Assembly (NCBI GenBank): GCA_014529385.2 | Contig: CM043963.1 | Span: 94,931,912-94,995,911 of the forward strand | Length of the DNA stretch: 64,000 nucleotides | Reading direction: 5' to 3' | Source: Adiantum capillus-veneris | Lineage: Eukaryota > Streptophyta > Polypodiopsida > Polypodiales > Pteridaceae | Part shown: piece after piece, positions 1-12,427 of the stretch | Layout of the letters: each line of letters opens with the position of its first letter | How positions within the stretch are numbered: the first letter of the stretch is position 1 | The notes under the pieces: generated by a model | Told to the model about the DNA's origin: nothing | Database searches by the model: none | What the model saw: only the letters and a program-made list of their open reading frames with translations | Position numbers and translations under genes: made by a program

Positions 1-1568
1 GGTTTATTTGGCACATGTTGTCACGTGGGATACAACATGGTCTAGGAACTCAAGGATTTTGGTTTAGCCAATGTGGAGCAAGGTTAATGAGGGTCCCTCT
101 CACTCCCATAATAGAGTATTTGCAGTTACCTCCACGCACAAGTACATCTCGTACTTGAAGGATGTTCTTTTTTTAGACACCCTTACATGAGACATATTCC
201 ACATGTGGAGAATAGGAGTCTTTGGCACTTACACTGGCGCCCATTATTTCAATTCTGTTGTCACAACAAAGTCCCTAGGTGCTGGTTGAATTTGTTTTCT
301 AGACCGTTTTCAGCACAACAATTTCAGTAGCCATAAATTGTCGGATACTTAGAATGACTTGTTAAACATACACGTGCTGCTAAACAATATTAACGGATGG
401 TTGTTTATGCATATAGCAAGACTATAAGTTGTTAATGAAAAGGTTTCATGGTTTGTACTTAGAAGTGATTAATGTTTCACCTTCTATTATGGTTTAAATG
501 TTTCAGCAAGGCTTGCAATGATTACATAAAAAATTATTTAGTTTTTTTATAGAACCATTTACATTTCTCTTTAATGTGTGCTAGGAACATCACATTCACC
601 ATAAGTGTTAGCAAGGATGATCATGGATATAAAAGTTTGGATATGTTTTTTGCTAAATGCATGCACACGAGGTGTTATGGGGCCTAGTGTTTAGCTAAGG
701 CTGATTTGGAGCAGCATGCATATTCATCACATTAGTTGCTTATGAAGCATTTTGCATTCTATGTGTAGTATCTGTATGAGATTACTTTTGGGTCTACCAA
801 TCACCGATAGAGGTCATGGATTGGTTTGGGTGCTTGTAGATTTTTCATGTCACCCAAGCTGGTTATTTAGGACATTGTTGATTACTCAACAATGTTTTAT
901 AATATGTGATCCCCGTTTACCAGTGAGCTGGGAAGATTGTCTATAAACCGTGGGTGGGGAAATACACCTCTGTACTTTAAGTTATCCAAGGGGATAGGTA
1001 GATTACAAAGTGTAATCTTGTGCTAAAGGATACGCAAAGTGCATATGTTAGCACCAAGAAATCAAATTAGTAAGCATTTATTGCTCTACTTGGAGTTTGC
1101 TCACCATAAGTTAAAGCATGTTTGCGATTAAGTTTTGTCTCTTCATGTATAAGTCAGGTCTCAACCTTGAGCACTAGTTAATGTGGGGTTGTTTACTAAT
1201 GAAATTTGAGAACAAGTCAAGGACTTAAGATTGGCTGATGAGTTATGTCTGCAAGTTACTTTCATGGAAAGTAAAAAGAGGTACTCTTTTGGGTACATCT
1301 TTGTTGTGATTACTCGTTTAGCATTCTCATGTACGTTCTAAATGGAGTCTACACACTATGTTGGATAGGAACTGGTAACACAAGATGGTTGAAAATGGAC
1401 AACAATGTGGAAAATCTAGATGTTATTCTTGGTTTCATTGAACCTCCTACTAAATCGTGTTCCAGTCAAGCAAACACCTGGATGCATGAAGGATGCCACT
1501 GTGGAAAAAATTAGTGTATCACCCCTCTTGTTTTTGAGGACAAAAGTGGTTCTCCAAGGGGGGAGTAA
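1..1568 (+). pseudogene. Ty3/gypsy pol 3' remnant (integrase to C-terminal tail)
   Basis: Degenerate plus-strand coding DNA of a Ty3/gypsy retrotransposon. Around 780-945 a frame reads like the integrase core, with GLPITDRGHG followed by VWVLVD and later CDPRLPVSW, matching the family pattern of GLP..RGHD, WVIVDR and DRDPRFTSRFW. Around 1085-1115 LEFAHHKLKH resembles the later LEFAYN segment of integrase. The last codons before 1568 read SPLLFLRTKVVLQGG, the usual tail of gypsy polyproteins after the chromodomain. Stops and frame changes occur throughout, so no functional product is expected. Bases 1-700 are too decayed to assign to a domain. The polypurine tract and LTR follow directly, which fixes orientation and identity. 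Confidence 0.72.
1556..1568 (+). other. Polypurine tract of upstream gypsy element
   Basis: AAGGGGGGAGTAA lies immediately before a TG that opens an LTR-like sequence. This is the expected position and composition of a plus-strand primer, and it follows the last codons of the pol remnant. Confidence 0.75.
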
Positions 1569-2328
1569 TGTCATGCAAAGGGCCAGGATGAACATGCAGT
1601 CAAGAAGGTCTCTATGTTTAGCAGGCCAAGGGCCTATATAGAGCATGACTTGGTGGAGATTAGCATGTTTCAGTCCCCTCTTGCATTTCACATCGGATAT
1701 ATAAAACGCAACCATCTGATAAAGAAACAAAACTAAACGAGCTTTTTAAAAGAATTATTTTTATAAAAAGTGGGGATGTAAATATGTTGAGGTAGTACGG
1801 GAGAGTCATAATTATGTTGGGGCATCACAATGCATCATAGTTTAGTCACGATCACATTGATTGTTGGGATACTGTCCAATTAATCAATTTTTGCTACTTA
1901 AATTCAAGGAAAGGGGTGAGAGTTGACCACCAAAAGTAGTGCCCTAGTTTTAGAAAAATCCCTAAAATCTTGCAAGTATTCTATGCCAGAGAGGGGAGCT
2001 TCTTGTTTTGCCTTGGGGAGCAAGCCGACTTGGAAAGAGACCTATAAATTTACCACTAGTGCTCAATTTTTAGTGCCGATAGTTGCGTCTACTACCACAC
2101 GACTATACGTATGTATTATATGGAGTGCTGTAAGCTCTCCATCACCATCTCCAAAAGATCTTCTCTCTTGATTGTGAGAAAAAGAAGAAGAAGAAGACAC
2201 TCTCTCTATACTTGCTTAGTATTCTCTCTACTCTTTTGACGGTGTACGCACTCTTCATCGACTTCGTGGAGAAAACCTCTACGTATCTCTCATCACTGCT
2301 CTCTTGTGGAAAAGCAAGAAGCCTTCCA
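1569..2328 (+). mobile_element. 3' LTR of upstream gypsy element, first part (split by TE-A)
   Basis: The LTR begins TGTCATGCAAAGG right after the polypurine tract. It contains a TATA-like box (TATAAATT, 2043-2050) followed by pyrimidine-rich sequence, as expected for U3 then R. It is interrupted at 2329 by the terminal repeat of TE-A, and TCCA at 2325-2328 is duplicated at 12450-12453. The LTR should therefore resume after 12453, but its 3' end (CA plus TSD) cannot be placed because no second LTR copy is in the window. Confidence 0.7.
2043..2050 (+). promoter_or_regulatory. TATA-like box in gypsy LTR
   Basis: TATAAATT sits about 475 bp into the LTR and is followed by CT-rich sequence. This is a plausible Pol II promoter of the retroelement. 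It is assigned from motif and position only. Confidence 0.4.
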
Positions 2329-2350
2329 GGGTGGATGCATGAATAGGTGG
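2329..2350 (+). repeat. TE-A left terminal inverted repeat
   Basis: 22 bp identical to the reverse complement of 12428-12449, starting GGGTGGATGCATGAATAGG. Preceded by TSD TCCA. The two ends diverge from base 23, although AACCGGTT follows on the left (2356-2363) and a related ACCGGTT motif lies inside the right end. Confidence 0.92.
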
Positions 2351-2633
2351 CCCGGTTTTAACCGGTTGAAAGTTTCTTTTGGATGCTTAAAATTTGGGGG
2401 GTATGAAAATGGTGTTATGGGCAAGAATTGTTTGAATTAAATATTCGTGTGGAGGATACAAAATCTTAAAAATCATGTGGAGGATTCAAAAACATGTGTG
2501 GAGCCCACGTCAGAAAAAATGTTCAGTCGAATGTTTTCATGACTGTGACTTCTCTGTATCTTTGTGCCTTTCTCCTTTTGCACCTTTCTCAGATCTCTCT
2601 ACAGCCCCCTGTGCAGGCTGCTTATCCTTCGCT

Positions 2634-5168
2634 ATGGATAGCAACCTAAGAAAGAGCCCAAGGAATGCAGCCCGACAGGTCTCCCCCACAAAGACCCGAC
2701 ATTCTCCCACGAAGGTATGTCACCTCTCTCTGTCTCTCTCTGTGTTGTGACAGCGGACCTGTGTGTAGTAGAGTACTGAGGTGTGGATACATTGAGTAAT
2801 GAGTATGGATTTATTCCTTTCAGAGACAGAAGTTACAGCCTCCTCCCAAAATCAGCCGCTTTGTTCACCCCAAGGATGTGGAGGTGCCATTAAAGTCATT
2901 CTGCACGTCAAAGGAGGATTTTTACAGGGAATATGGGTTAAGTCTTGAGGGGAAAGATGTTAGGAAGTTGACAGATGCAGATGTGCCCATATCCGACTGG
3001 ATGAAATTTTTCACGTGTCTTCCAGTGAAGGAGAAAAAAGTGCCGATAAAAACAGCAAGGCCGGATCACTACAAGGCACTCTACCAGCTCTACAAGCAGG
3101 TGTACCAATCCAAACCACCAAACTATCTGCTGGGAGTCAAGTTTGCACACGGATATGTTTATTTCGTATGCATAGGTCCGGTAAAGTGGGCTGAGTTTGC
3201 ATCTGAGGTGGTGAAGAATGTGTCCAATGAAGGTCACTTAGATAGGAAAAGAGAACAATGGAAGTTAGAGACTTCCCAAGTATCCACAGGTACCCCAAGT
3301 GGTTCTGCCATCTTCTTAGTAAATACCCCATCCGGAAGTACACCAGTTGGAAGTGGACTTTTTGCGACCACTCAGTCTGCCTTTAGTGTTGAAGTATCCA
3401 CTTCCTTGCAAGAACTTCTTGTTGAGGTAAGAAAATCTCATGACAATGTATCAGCTGAGTGTCAGAAGGCTAAGGATTCAGTGGTCAAATCTGTTGCTGA
3501 TGTGCACCGTTGCGAGGGTGCCCTTGACACCATCCGAATGCACTTCCCTGATGATCCCAATGTACCAACAGGCTTGCTTGACAGCCTCCAAGAAAAATTT
3601 GACCAAGCAAAAGCCACCCTACAACAGGCACATGTATGCTTTTAACTCCATCTGATTGTAGTATAATACATGCAAAGTACCATACGGTATGATTTTTCAT
3701 ACCGGTAGGATTATATCATATTCGGTAAGGGTAGATGACAATACCGGTAGGATGTTATCATACCGGTAGGATTATACCCTACCGGTATGATTACATCCTT
3801 CCGGTATGATTATATCCTACCGGTAGGATGTTATCTTATCGGTAGGATTTATGAGATAATCCCACCAGTATGATAACATCCTACTGGTATGGTTACATCC
3901 GACCGGTATGGTTAGATCCAACCGGTATGATAAAATCCAACCGGTTTGATGTTATGCTTCCGGTATACTGTTATCCTACCGGTATGATGTTACCGGATGT
4001 TATCCTACCGGTATGATGTTATACTATCCAGTATAATAACATTATACCGGTGGGATAACATCATACCAGCAAGATGTAATCATACCGGTATGATAACATC
4101 ATTATACCAATTTTCAAGCATTCATACCGATTTTATACCTGTTTGACATTGTCTTATAACAGAGGTCTCTTTCCTACAGGAAGAATTATCCAAATGCTTG
4201 GACCATGAGGAAACCTTTGGTCTCTATGTCACGTTTGTGACAGGCATGATTAGTCAACCAATGCTACCTGAAACCATAGTCTTGCCTGCACGAGTAACAG
4301 CTCCTGGACATAGTGTTGTTCTCATTGATGTGTGCAATGCTTGTGGTGTAAAAATTCATGATCACAATCGCTCAAGCCATGTTGTTCTATTGCCTTGTTC
4401 ACATGCATACCATGCATTCTACTATGCTCACTTGGCTGAGAAAGGAAAGTGCATGCTTAAGGATTGCCTCGGAGTTATTTCTGCAGAAGACCAATCCCTT
4501 CTAAAGAAGAAGCCAGTTGAACCATGCCCAAAAACAGGTGAGAAAATTGTTTCAATGGGTAATCAGGTGGTTGATTTTTGTCTTCTCTGATGTTTTTTAA
4601 GAGTCAAGCTGCTTCAGAACTACTGCCGGTAAAGACACAGGGAACGATGCAGTGACGCCTGCACACAAGACACCTGTGGAGGGATTGCTTGATGAAAATG
4701 TCGCTGGTAATGCTAAGAAACCTGTTTCGGAAACAACAGAAGAAGAACAAAACTTTGAGGTAAAGGAGCAGAGTACGACTGGTGCTGAAGAGAAAACCCA
4801 GAATGAGGAATACGATGTGTTGCTAGACAGCGTGCAGGTGACAAGATCAAAGACTCCGAGAAAACGAGGCCAACGTGGCAAGAGTAAGTTTTTTCATTGA
4901 TTATGGCTCTAATAAGTGATCTCTTGCTACACAGCTTTCTAAAGCTGATGGTTGTGTAGATGTAAGGCTGGAGGGAAGTCCCGAGGAGACCCTTGCTCAG
5001 CATATAAGAAAGGCAAAAAGAAAAAAAATCGAGAAGACTGGAGATGAGAAGCCTGAAATGGAGCAAAAAAGCAACGAAGAGGAAGAGACCCAAGGGCAGC
5101 CAGAAGAGGAGATGGACATAGAAGACACTAAGGAGATGCAGAATACCGGCACAAGTTCTGACCCTTAG
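2634..5168 (+). CDS. RING-like zinc protein, 5 exons, 579 aa (TE-A cargo)
   Basis: I assemble exons 2634-2714, 2824-3633, 4180-4537, 4602-4883 and 4960-5168. All four introns (109, 546, 64 and 76 bp) are GT-AG and every phase is consistent (0, 0, 1, 1). The result is 580 codons with no stop before TAG at 5166. The N-terminus is basic and Ser/Pro-rich (SPRN, SPTK, HSPTK). Residues about 50-150 form a folded-looking segment of unknown family. Residues about 349-393 carry a zinc-binding pattern: C349-x2-C352, then C370-x-H372-x2-H375 in LPCSHAYH, then C388-x4-C393, which resembles RING-H2. The C-terminus is acidic with a basic KAKRKK stretch, suggesting a nuclear protein. RING proteins often act as E3 ubiquitin ligases; that role here is inference. 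It is the only multi-exon gene in the window that looks fully intact, and it lies inside TE-A. The ATG at 2634 is the first one that fits the exon-1 frame after a pyrimidine-rich leader; an upstream in-frame extension exists but looks non-coding. Confidence 0.8.
3650..4135 (+). repeat. TACCGGTATGAT minisatellite in intron 2
   Basis: Intron 2 of the RING-like gene is almost entirely short degenerate repeats built on TACCGGTAGGAT / TACCGGTATGAT, with spacers such as TTATATCC and AACATC. The core ACCGGT is palindromic. The same word recurs at 6430-7260 and, as AACCGGTATGTT, in the 173-bp array at 9590-10990, so it marks TE-A rather than the gene. Confidence 0.85.
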
Positions 5169-5382
5169 CCCAGAGCCTGCAAAAGATTATAGTTTGCCCC
5201 CCCATGTTTCTTTTTATGTAACCACTTCTGAAATTAATATAACTTTCTTTCCCATTCGACGTCTCTTTCATCTTGTGCCTAATTTTTGAACATTGTGTGT
5301 TTTTATTGTATGATTTCAATCTATAGATATGTCCTAATTACATATTTAAATCTGAGTCTTGTGTAATTTTGCATCTGCAGAT

Positions 5383-6234
5383 ATGTTTTCAGTTGAAAAA
5401 CGGTGCCTTGCAGATAGGTTCAGGGCTGACAAGCAGAATGGCAGGGCTGACATTCGTGCAATATGGAATTGCGTGTTGTCTCTTGCAGTGCTCGTGTTTC
5501 CTCTATGGTATAGACTAATTAAAAGAATCCCACTGATATGGCCAAGGCCACCACCTCCGTTGAGCGTCCAGCGTAGGGTTCTCATTTTGGACCTTAATGG
5601 ATTACTGCTCAAGAAATTTGATGGAAAATATGGTCAAGAATTGCCCCACTGGCTAGAAATGTGGTATGTTGTTGAAGGGGATACATAGTTTTGCTTAAGG
5701 CCCAATGTAGAAGTGTTTCTGAATTTTTGTTTCAAATGGTTCGAAGTGTGGATATGGAGCTGCTGCGAGTTTGAGAAGCTCAAACGCACGCTAGCGACAG
5801 TGTTCCCTGACCACCACAAAAGATTCAATAGAGTGGTAAGTCAGGCGCAGTGCACAAGGGCCCCTTTTAAATTGGGCGCGACAGATAAACCGGTGTTCCA
5901 CAAGAATCTTGAAAATTTTCCTGACCTACCACCTGACACACTTATCTTTGATGAATATAAGCTAATGTTTAATCCATTGGGGTCATTTCTTGTTTTTCCC
6001 AAGCTAGAAAAGCAGTCTAAAGAAGTGTGCGCCTGTTTTATGTCAACCACTGTCATAAACTGGCTGGCACATTGGTTGTCCTCTAAGGACAGAATTGAGT
6101 ATACAAAGAGGACTGTCATTTGTACAGACGGACAACCTGACGACACCTATGTGCGTCGTTTTTATTGGAAATGGCAGATTGACTTTTTCAAGAAGAAAGG
6201 AACATATTTTTTATATAAAAAGAAAGCTGCATAA
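5383..6234 (+). pseudogene. HAD-fold FCP1/NLI-like protein with one in-frame stop (TE-A cargo)
   Basis: An acceptor-like CATCTGCAG ends at 5380 and ATG follows at 5383, giving a 283-codon frame ending at TAA 6232. A hydrophobic stretch near residues 26-46 (WNCVLSLAVLVFPLWY) could be a membrane anchor. HAD motif I is at residue 70 (VLILDLNGLL): the nucleophile Asp is present but the second Asp of DxD is Asn. RPNVEVFLNF..WFEVWIW matches motif II of FCP1/SCP-type phosphatases. LIFDEYK replaces the usual Asp-Asp of motif IV. A single TAG at 5686-5688 (codon 102) interrupts it, and the frame continues unchanged on both sides. It resembles the TE-B protein at 26200-26987 along its length. Catalytic loss plus the stop suggest a pseudogene or a pseudophosphatase ancestor. 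It starts 215 bp after the RING-like gene on the same strand. Confidence 0.72.
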
Positions 6235-6478
6235 AGTCTGTGAAGTGGGAGACTTTTGTCGATGTATTTTTTTGTCGATGGATGTAAATGGAGAATTACT
6301 CAGCCAAAAGGCTCAATCAATGTAACAGAATTCATGTATAATACATTTACAAGCAAGTTTCACGGAAATACGTTGTATTCTATATTTGAAGTATATTGCA
6401 AATAAAAGGAGAGAGTGAGAGAGTGTCTGATAACGGTATTATACTGGGCATGACTAGTATGATACTGAGAAGTGTGAG

Positions 6479-6486
<8 letters not shown>

Positions 6487-6556
<70 letters not shown>
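6487..6556. repeat. (AG)n microsatellite
   Basis: About 35 perfect AG units. Confidence 0.95.
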
Positions 6557-6560
<4 letters not shown>

Positions 6561-6663
6561 ATACAAAGAAGTGACATGTATGATACCGGTATGATTCTTT
6601 CAAAGTGACTGGTATGATACAGGTATGATACTGAGAAGTGACCGGTATGATATTGAGAAGTGA

Positions 6664-6765
<102 letters not shown>

Positions 6766-6928
6766 TTATACTGAGAAGTGACTGGTATGATACTGTGAAG
6801 TGACTAATATGATACCCGTATGATACTGAGGAGTGACCGGTATGATACTTAGTAGTGACAGAGAGAGGGAGAGGGACTGGTATGATACCGGTATGATACT
6901 GTGGAGTGATCGATATGATACTGAGACG

Positions 6929-7119
<191 letters not shown>

Positions 7120-7258
7120 ATGTATGATATGGGTATGATACTGGGAAATGACTGGTATGATACTGTATCATACCGGCATGATACTGGGAATTGACTGGTA
7201 TGATACCGGTATGATACTGAGAAATGACTAGTATGATATAGAAATGATACTGAGAAGT

Positions 7259-7376
<118 letters not shown>

Positions 7377-7450
7377 GAGAGGGAGACAGTTCAGTTTATA
7401 GTAATAGGCAGATATACACAAAATTATGCATTATGCATTTCTTAAGATGG

Positions 7451-10400
7451 TTACAGCTCAAAAGGCATACTATTGTAGCTAGACTCACTGACATCAAGTG
7501 ATATTGTATATAGTTTTGAGTTACTGGGATGGGGTATCATGGGGATTTTGATTACCCGAACAAGATGTGAATATATGAACACCTCTGGCTTTTTGTCCAA
7601 AAGCTCGTAGGTCTACTCATTTATCATACGATAGTAAAAACCTTTGATAGCATAGGATCCTCGCCCAATGATATTGCCCCAGTCATCTTCAGCATCTGAA
7701 TGAAACTCTTGAATAGCTGCAGTGCATTTCACTATATAGAAATCCACTTTTTCTTCATTGTCATTTGGTGCGGGAACAACAAAATTATCACCAACAATAA
7801 GAGCTTGACTGAGGGTGTCATAGTGTCCTTCATATGCTGCATCCTCATTTATTTCATCGTCATCGTCTTCCCCTTCTTCTGTAGGCTCTGAGTTGTATCA
7901 TGCTCTGAATATGCTGAAACAGAGTGCATTGAGCGGGTATTTTTTACAGCCTTCACATCCCAATTTTTTCCCCTTTCGACATCTCCCAATTCAATCACCC
8001 AAAAAATCCTGCTTACATAACAGGCCTGGGATGCATAGGTGGCTGTAGCACCATCTGACAAGGTCCGTCTCAATAATGCCACAACATCTGTAGCACAGTC
8101 TATCTTTGGGCAGTTTGGCTGCAATTGGTATTGAGTTAAAGACCTTTTTATCACTGCTCCCGCACCTTCGTGTTCTCCCTTACCATGTCCGGATCCAAAA
8201 AAGTTCCAAGACATTTTCCATCTCGTAAAATCAATGTATCTGCAATTTATTCAATGGATAGAAGAAGATTAATATACTCTTGGCACGATAAAATTACCAA
8301 AAAAAACACGTATTATAATATTACTAATGTTAGACAAGCATTTTATTACAACTTTAATGCCACTATTATAGGTCTCTATATTAAAACCACCTTCAGATAA
8401 TGTTTGTTAGAACATGGTATACCTGGCAAGGAAATAGAATGGTCTTCTTGTTTTGAATTGTAAAGCTGCTCCATCAGACCATACCCAATGACGTTTTATA
8501 TTTAGACGAAATTGCTTTAGCCATTCCGCATGTTTCAGAAAACAATGTTGAACAAAATGTGTGTCATGTTGCTTGTCATCTGAAATGAAGAAGTGAATTT
8601 TCTTGTGGATGTCACCTACATAATATAAAAATCAGAAATTATTGAAGGCTTAATACAAAAGAAGTAATACTGATCTAGGGTGATGTCGTTACCTGCAATT
8701 CGGAAATATGTTATGTGCACAAAAATAGTTACTTGATTTGAATACCAGTGCATGGACTGAATCTCATTTTGTTCTTTGAAACTATAATTTTCAGCAAAGT
8801 CAACAACTAACACAACAACATCTTCTGGAAAGCTTTGTATACATTCCTTATATTGTTCTGCTTGCCATCTATACACAAAATTATGCATTATGTATTTCTT
8901 AAGATGGTCTTTGAACATGACTGAGAGATCCTGGCATGATATTTCCTTATGCGACAAGACTTTCCTTTTCTTCTTCAGACCGTCACGCGCAGTTCCTACT
9001 TCTAGGTCCTCAAAAATCTTCACCACAATCTTTTTAGCAATAAATGCAGCCTCTGCAACACAAAAGTCTAACTTATCCGGGCCACACCTTTTACATTGAC
9101 CACTCAAGCAGGCAAGGGCATGGAAGGTGGAAGTATCTGATTTAGGACACAGTATAGAGTCCAATAAGGCTGTTACACTCTTGATAGGGTTTTTTGGTGC
9201 CTTGCATCCACCATTGTCTTTGCATATGTTGCATTGACAATGTCAAGCTTTTCCATTCAGACCGAATACAGAACTTTGCATGTGATTTATGGCATCTTTT
9301 AGGAAGGACATTTGAACATGTGAAATGCAGCAGCAAGTATATCGGTCTCTCAATTTTCGCACAAAATATGGCTTCATGTACTCAAACGCCCGCTGCCTTA
9401 TTACAATTTCAGGGTATTGTTCTTTGAAGTTGAGAAAGAGCTCCACCTACAATGAAAGACATATATGGTTAAAGAACATTGAAGAAAATTGCAGGTTTTG
9501 AGGAAAACTATTACATTACTATAAACCAATATTTTTATTTCAAACCACTTTGTTTTTTCACTTAATTGGTTAGGTAAACCAGTATATATGAACACATGTC
9601 CTTGGTACGTACCAGTGGTATATGAGTGTCAACCATTGCAAATGTTCTTACTGCTGATGTAAACCAGTCTTTTCATTTATAACCGATATGTTATTTACCT
9701 AACCAGTACAAGTGATCACTTAACCACGATGTATACCAGTGATAAATAAGTGTTAAAAAGAATGAACACATGCCCTTGGTACGTACCGGTGGTATATAAG
9801 TGTCAACCAGTTCAAATGTTCTTACTGCTGATGTAAACCAGTTTTTTCATTTAAAACCGGTATCTTATTTACCTAACCAGTACATGTGAGCACTTACACA
9901 TGATGTGTACCAGTGAAAAATAAGGGTTAAAAAAATGAACACATGTCCTTGGTACATACCAGTGGTATATAAGTGTCAACCAGTTCAAATGTTCTGACTG
10001 CTGATGTAAACCAGTCTTTTCATTTAAAACCGGTATGTTATTTACCTAACCAGTACATGTGAGCACTTAACCACGATGTATACCAGTGAGAAATAAGTGT
10101 TAAAGAAAATGAACACATGTCATTGGTACGTTCCAGTGGTATATAAGTGTCAACCAGTGCAAATGTTATTACTGCTGATGTAACCCAGTCTTTTCATTTA
10201 AAACCGGTATGTTATTTACCTAACCAGTACATGTGAGCACTTACCCATGATGTGTACTAGTGAAAAATAAGGGTTAAAAAAATGAACACATGTCCTTGGT
10301 ACGTTCCAGTGGTATATAAGTGTCAACCAGTGCAAATGTTCTTACTGCTGATGTAAACCAGTCTTTTCATTTAAAACTGGTATGTTATTTACCTAACCAG

Positions 10401-12008
10401 TACAAGTGAACACTTAACCACGATGTATACCAGTGAGAAATTAGTGTTAAAAGAAATTAACACATGTCCTTGGTACATACCAGTGGTATATAAGTGTCAA
10501 CTTGTTCAAATATTCTTATTGCTGATGTAAATGAGTCTTTTCATTTAAAACCGCTATATATATGTTATTTACTAACCAGTACATGTAAACACTTAAGCAC
10601 GATGTATACCAGTGAGAAAAATGTGTTAAAAAAAATGAACACATGTCCTTGGTACGTTCCAGTGGTATATAAGTGTCAACCAGTTCAAATGTTCTGACTG
10701 CTAATGTAAACCAGTCTTTTTATTTAAAACCGGTATGTTATTTACCTAACCAGTACATGTGAGGACTTAATCACGATGTATACGAGTGAGAAATAAGTGT
10801 ACAAAAAAATTTACTGGATATGTAAACCACTATTTTCCTTTCAAACAGATATGTTTTTTACCTATCTGACATGACAAACAGTACATGTGAACACTTGACG
10901 AGTACATGTGAACACTTAACCACTATGTACACCAGTGAGAAATAGGTGTTAAAAGATTTTTACTGGTTATGTAAACCAGTTTTTTACCTAACTAGTTTAT
11001 ACATATCATACGCGTGTGAAAGTATGCGTCTGCAAACGTATGTTTCAACAAACATACGCGTATGATAAAAACTATGTTTCCATTTATATACTCCTTCAAA
11101 TCCAATATTTATCTACTCTTAGTCTAGGACCAAATACACATTCCCCTTATTTCCATTTATAACTTCCTTCATATCCGATTTCATATCTACTCTTATCAAC
11201 CCATTTATAGAGAATATAGGTCATGAATGCGAATATTAGAAAACAAAAATGGATATAGTGAAGCAAGTTATTACCTGAGTTGTTCAAGAAGATGCACAGG
11301 ATGTTTGACATATGAATTTCTTCCAATACGCTTTGTGCACACATCCTTCTTATTGGGTGAAACACGAGTGTTAGACATCCAAAAAGAGAAGATCAACTCT
11401 TTCTCATCAGGTGTTATGAAGCCACGATCCATGGGCTGTCGAGCACACAAAGAGATTGGCAAATTTCCATCACCTACTGCCCTCAACCGATTCTTTGCAG
11501 CTATGAAGTTCCTCTTGTGCAAATTTAGCAACTTAGATGCAGTTGAAACATTCACTTTTGAGGTAGATGTACACTCAACATTCATAAGCATTGTGGTGAT
11601 GAACCTTTTAAGAAAGAGCTCCTCTCCGCTGTTGGGTAATTTGATTGCATCTACTGTGTTGCGTATGGCTTCAACGAAGGTTGTCTGTGCCCTGGGCATT
11701 TCAAGGTCTCCAAGAGAAGGATGATTGAAAAACTTGCACAAAATATCTGAGCGTGATGCAACATTGAGGGCCTTTGTACGCCGATTGAAGAGCATAACAA
11801 GGTCATTGCAAAGTCTTTGATGCTTTGCATCATCAGCACCATTTTGATCATTATCTTCCTCACGTGCTACCTGCTCAAGATTGTTCTTAGCACGCTGCTC
11901 CCTCTTTCTCCTAGCATGATATTCCTTGACCGCATCAACAACATACCTAGCACACAGTTCACAGTGAGGCTGAGAGCAGTCACATACAGTGTGAGATTCT
12001 TGCTCCAT
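7451..12008 (-). pseudogene. DDE-type transposase gene of TE-A, multi-exon, decayed
   Basis: Minus-strand exons: 12008-11275, 9446-8693, 8615-8423 and 8239-7451. Introns 2 and 3 are GT-AG and in phase; joining exons 1 and 2 at the visible sites leaves a one-base phase mismatch. ATG at 12006-12008 is followed by a Cys/His-rich N-terminus (VCDCSQPHCELC). Later come a Cys cluster (CNICKDNGGCK, CSGQ-CKRCG type), then VVDFAENYSF (8781-8807), WSDGAALQFK (8452-8480) and FFGSGHGKGEHEGAG (8145-8205). I recognise this order from transposase-like proteins of animals and seed-free plants; the two Asp and the H-G-K-G-x2-E region are the likely DDE-type residues. The last exon continues past YSHLVRVIKIPM to TAA at 7451. 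Lesions: TGA 9243-9245, a frameshift near 7895 and TAG 7613-7615. It starts 441 bp from the right end of TE-A, as expected for the mobilising gene. Confidence 0.75.
9590..10990 (-). repeat. 173-bp tandem repeat in transposase intron 1
   Basis: AACACATGTCCTTGGTA recurs at 9591, 9765, 9938, 10112, 10285, 10459 and 10638, giving spacings of 173-174 bp (179 for the last), then more degenerate copies to about 10990. Each unit contains ACCAGTGGTATATAAGTG, AAACCAGTCTTTTC and AAACCGGTATGTTATTT. The array fills most of the 1.8-kb first intron. The unit is close to nucleosome-repeat length. Confidence 0.9.
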
Positions 12009-12168
12009 GCTAGAGAGGGAGAGATTGAGCGAGGTGATAGGCCTATAGAGATCAAGAGCAGTATATGACAACAATAGATGTGTGAGAGGCCTACAAAGTA
12101 AAACAGCAATCTATGCTCCTACACAGAGAGTTAGAGAGAGTCAGGAAAATGAGAGAGCGGGAAGACAA

Positions 12169-12325
12169 AGAGCTGGCTGACGTGCATAGTTAAGAGCTAC
12201 AGAGCCGTCTTCTATATTTGAAAAAGAGACGTGGAAATAGTAATGGTGTCAAGAGCTGGCTGACGTGCATAGTTAAGAGGTACAAAGCCGTCTTCTATAT
12301 TTAACAAAAAGCTATGGAAATTCTA
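12169..12325 (-). repeat. 83-bp subterminal direct repeat of TE-A
   Basis: AGCTGGCTGACGTGCATAG starts at 12171 and again at 12254, and the two copies share GCCGTCTTCTATATTT further on. It lies between the transposase start and the right terminal repeat, where transposase-binding sites usually lie; that function is inference. Confidence 0.75.
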
Positions 12326-12427
12326 TATTTAATTAAAAATCTGTTCAAAAGAATATATCGAATTGAACTAATAGAGATGGTTTTATGTACCGGTTATAAA
12401 ACCTCTATCCGGGACAATGTTTTTGGT

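Noticed and set aside
5383-6234. Stop-codon readthrough or recoding (TAG at 5686)
   Set aside because: Other genes in the window have TGA, TAG and TAA interruptions plus frameshifts, so ordinary decay is simpler.
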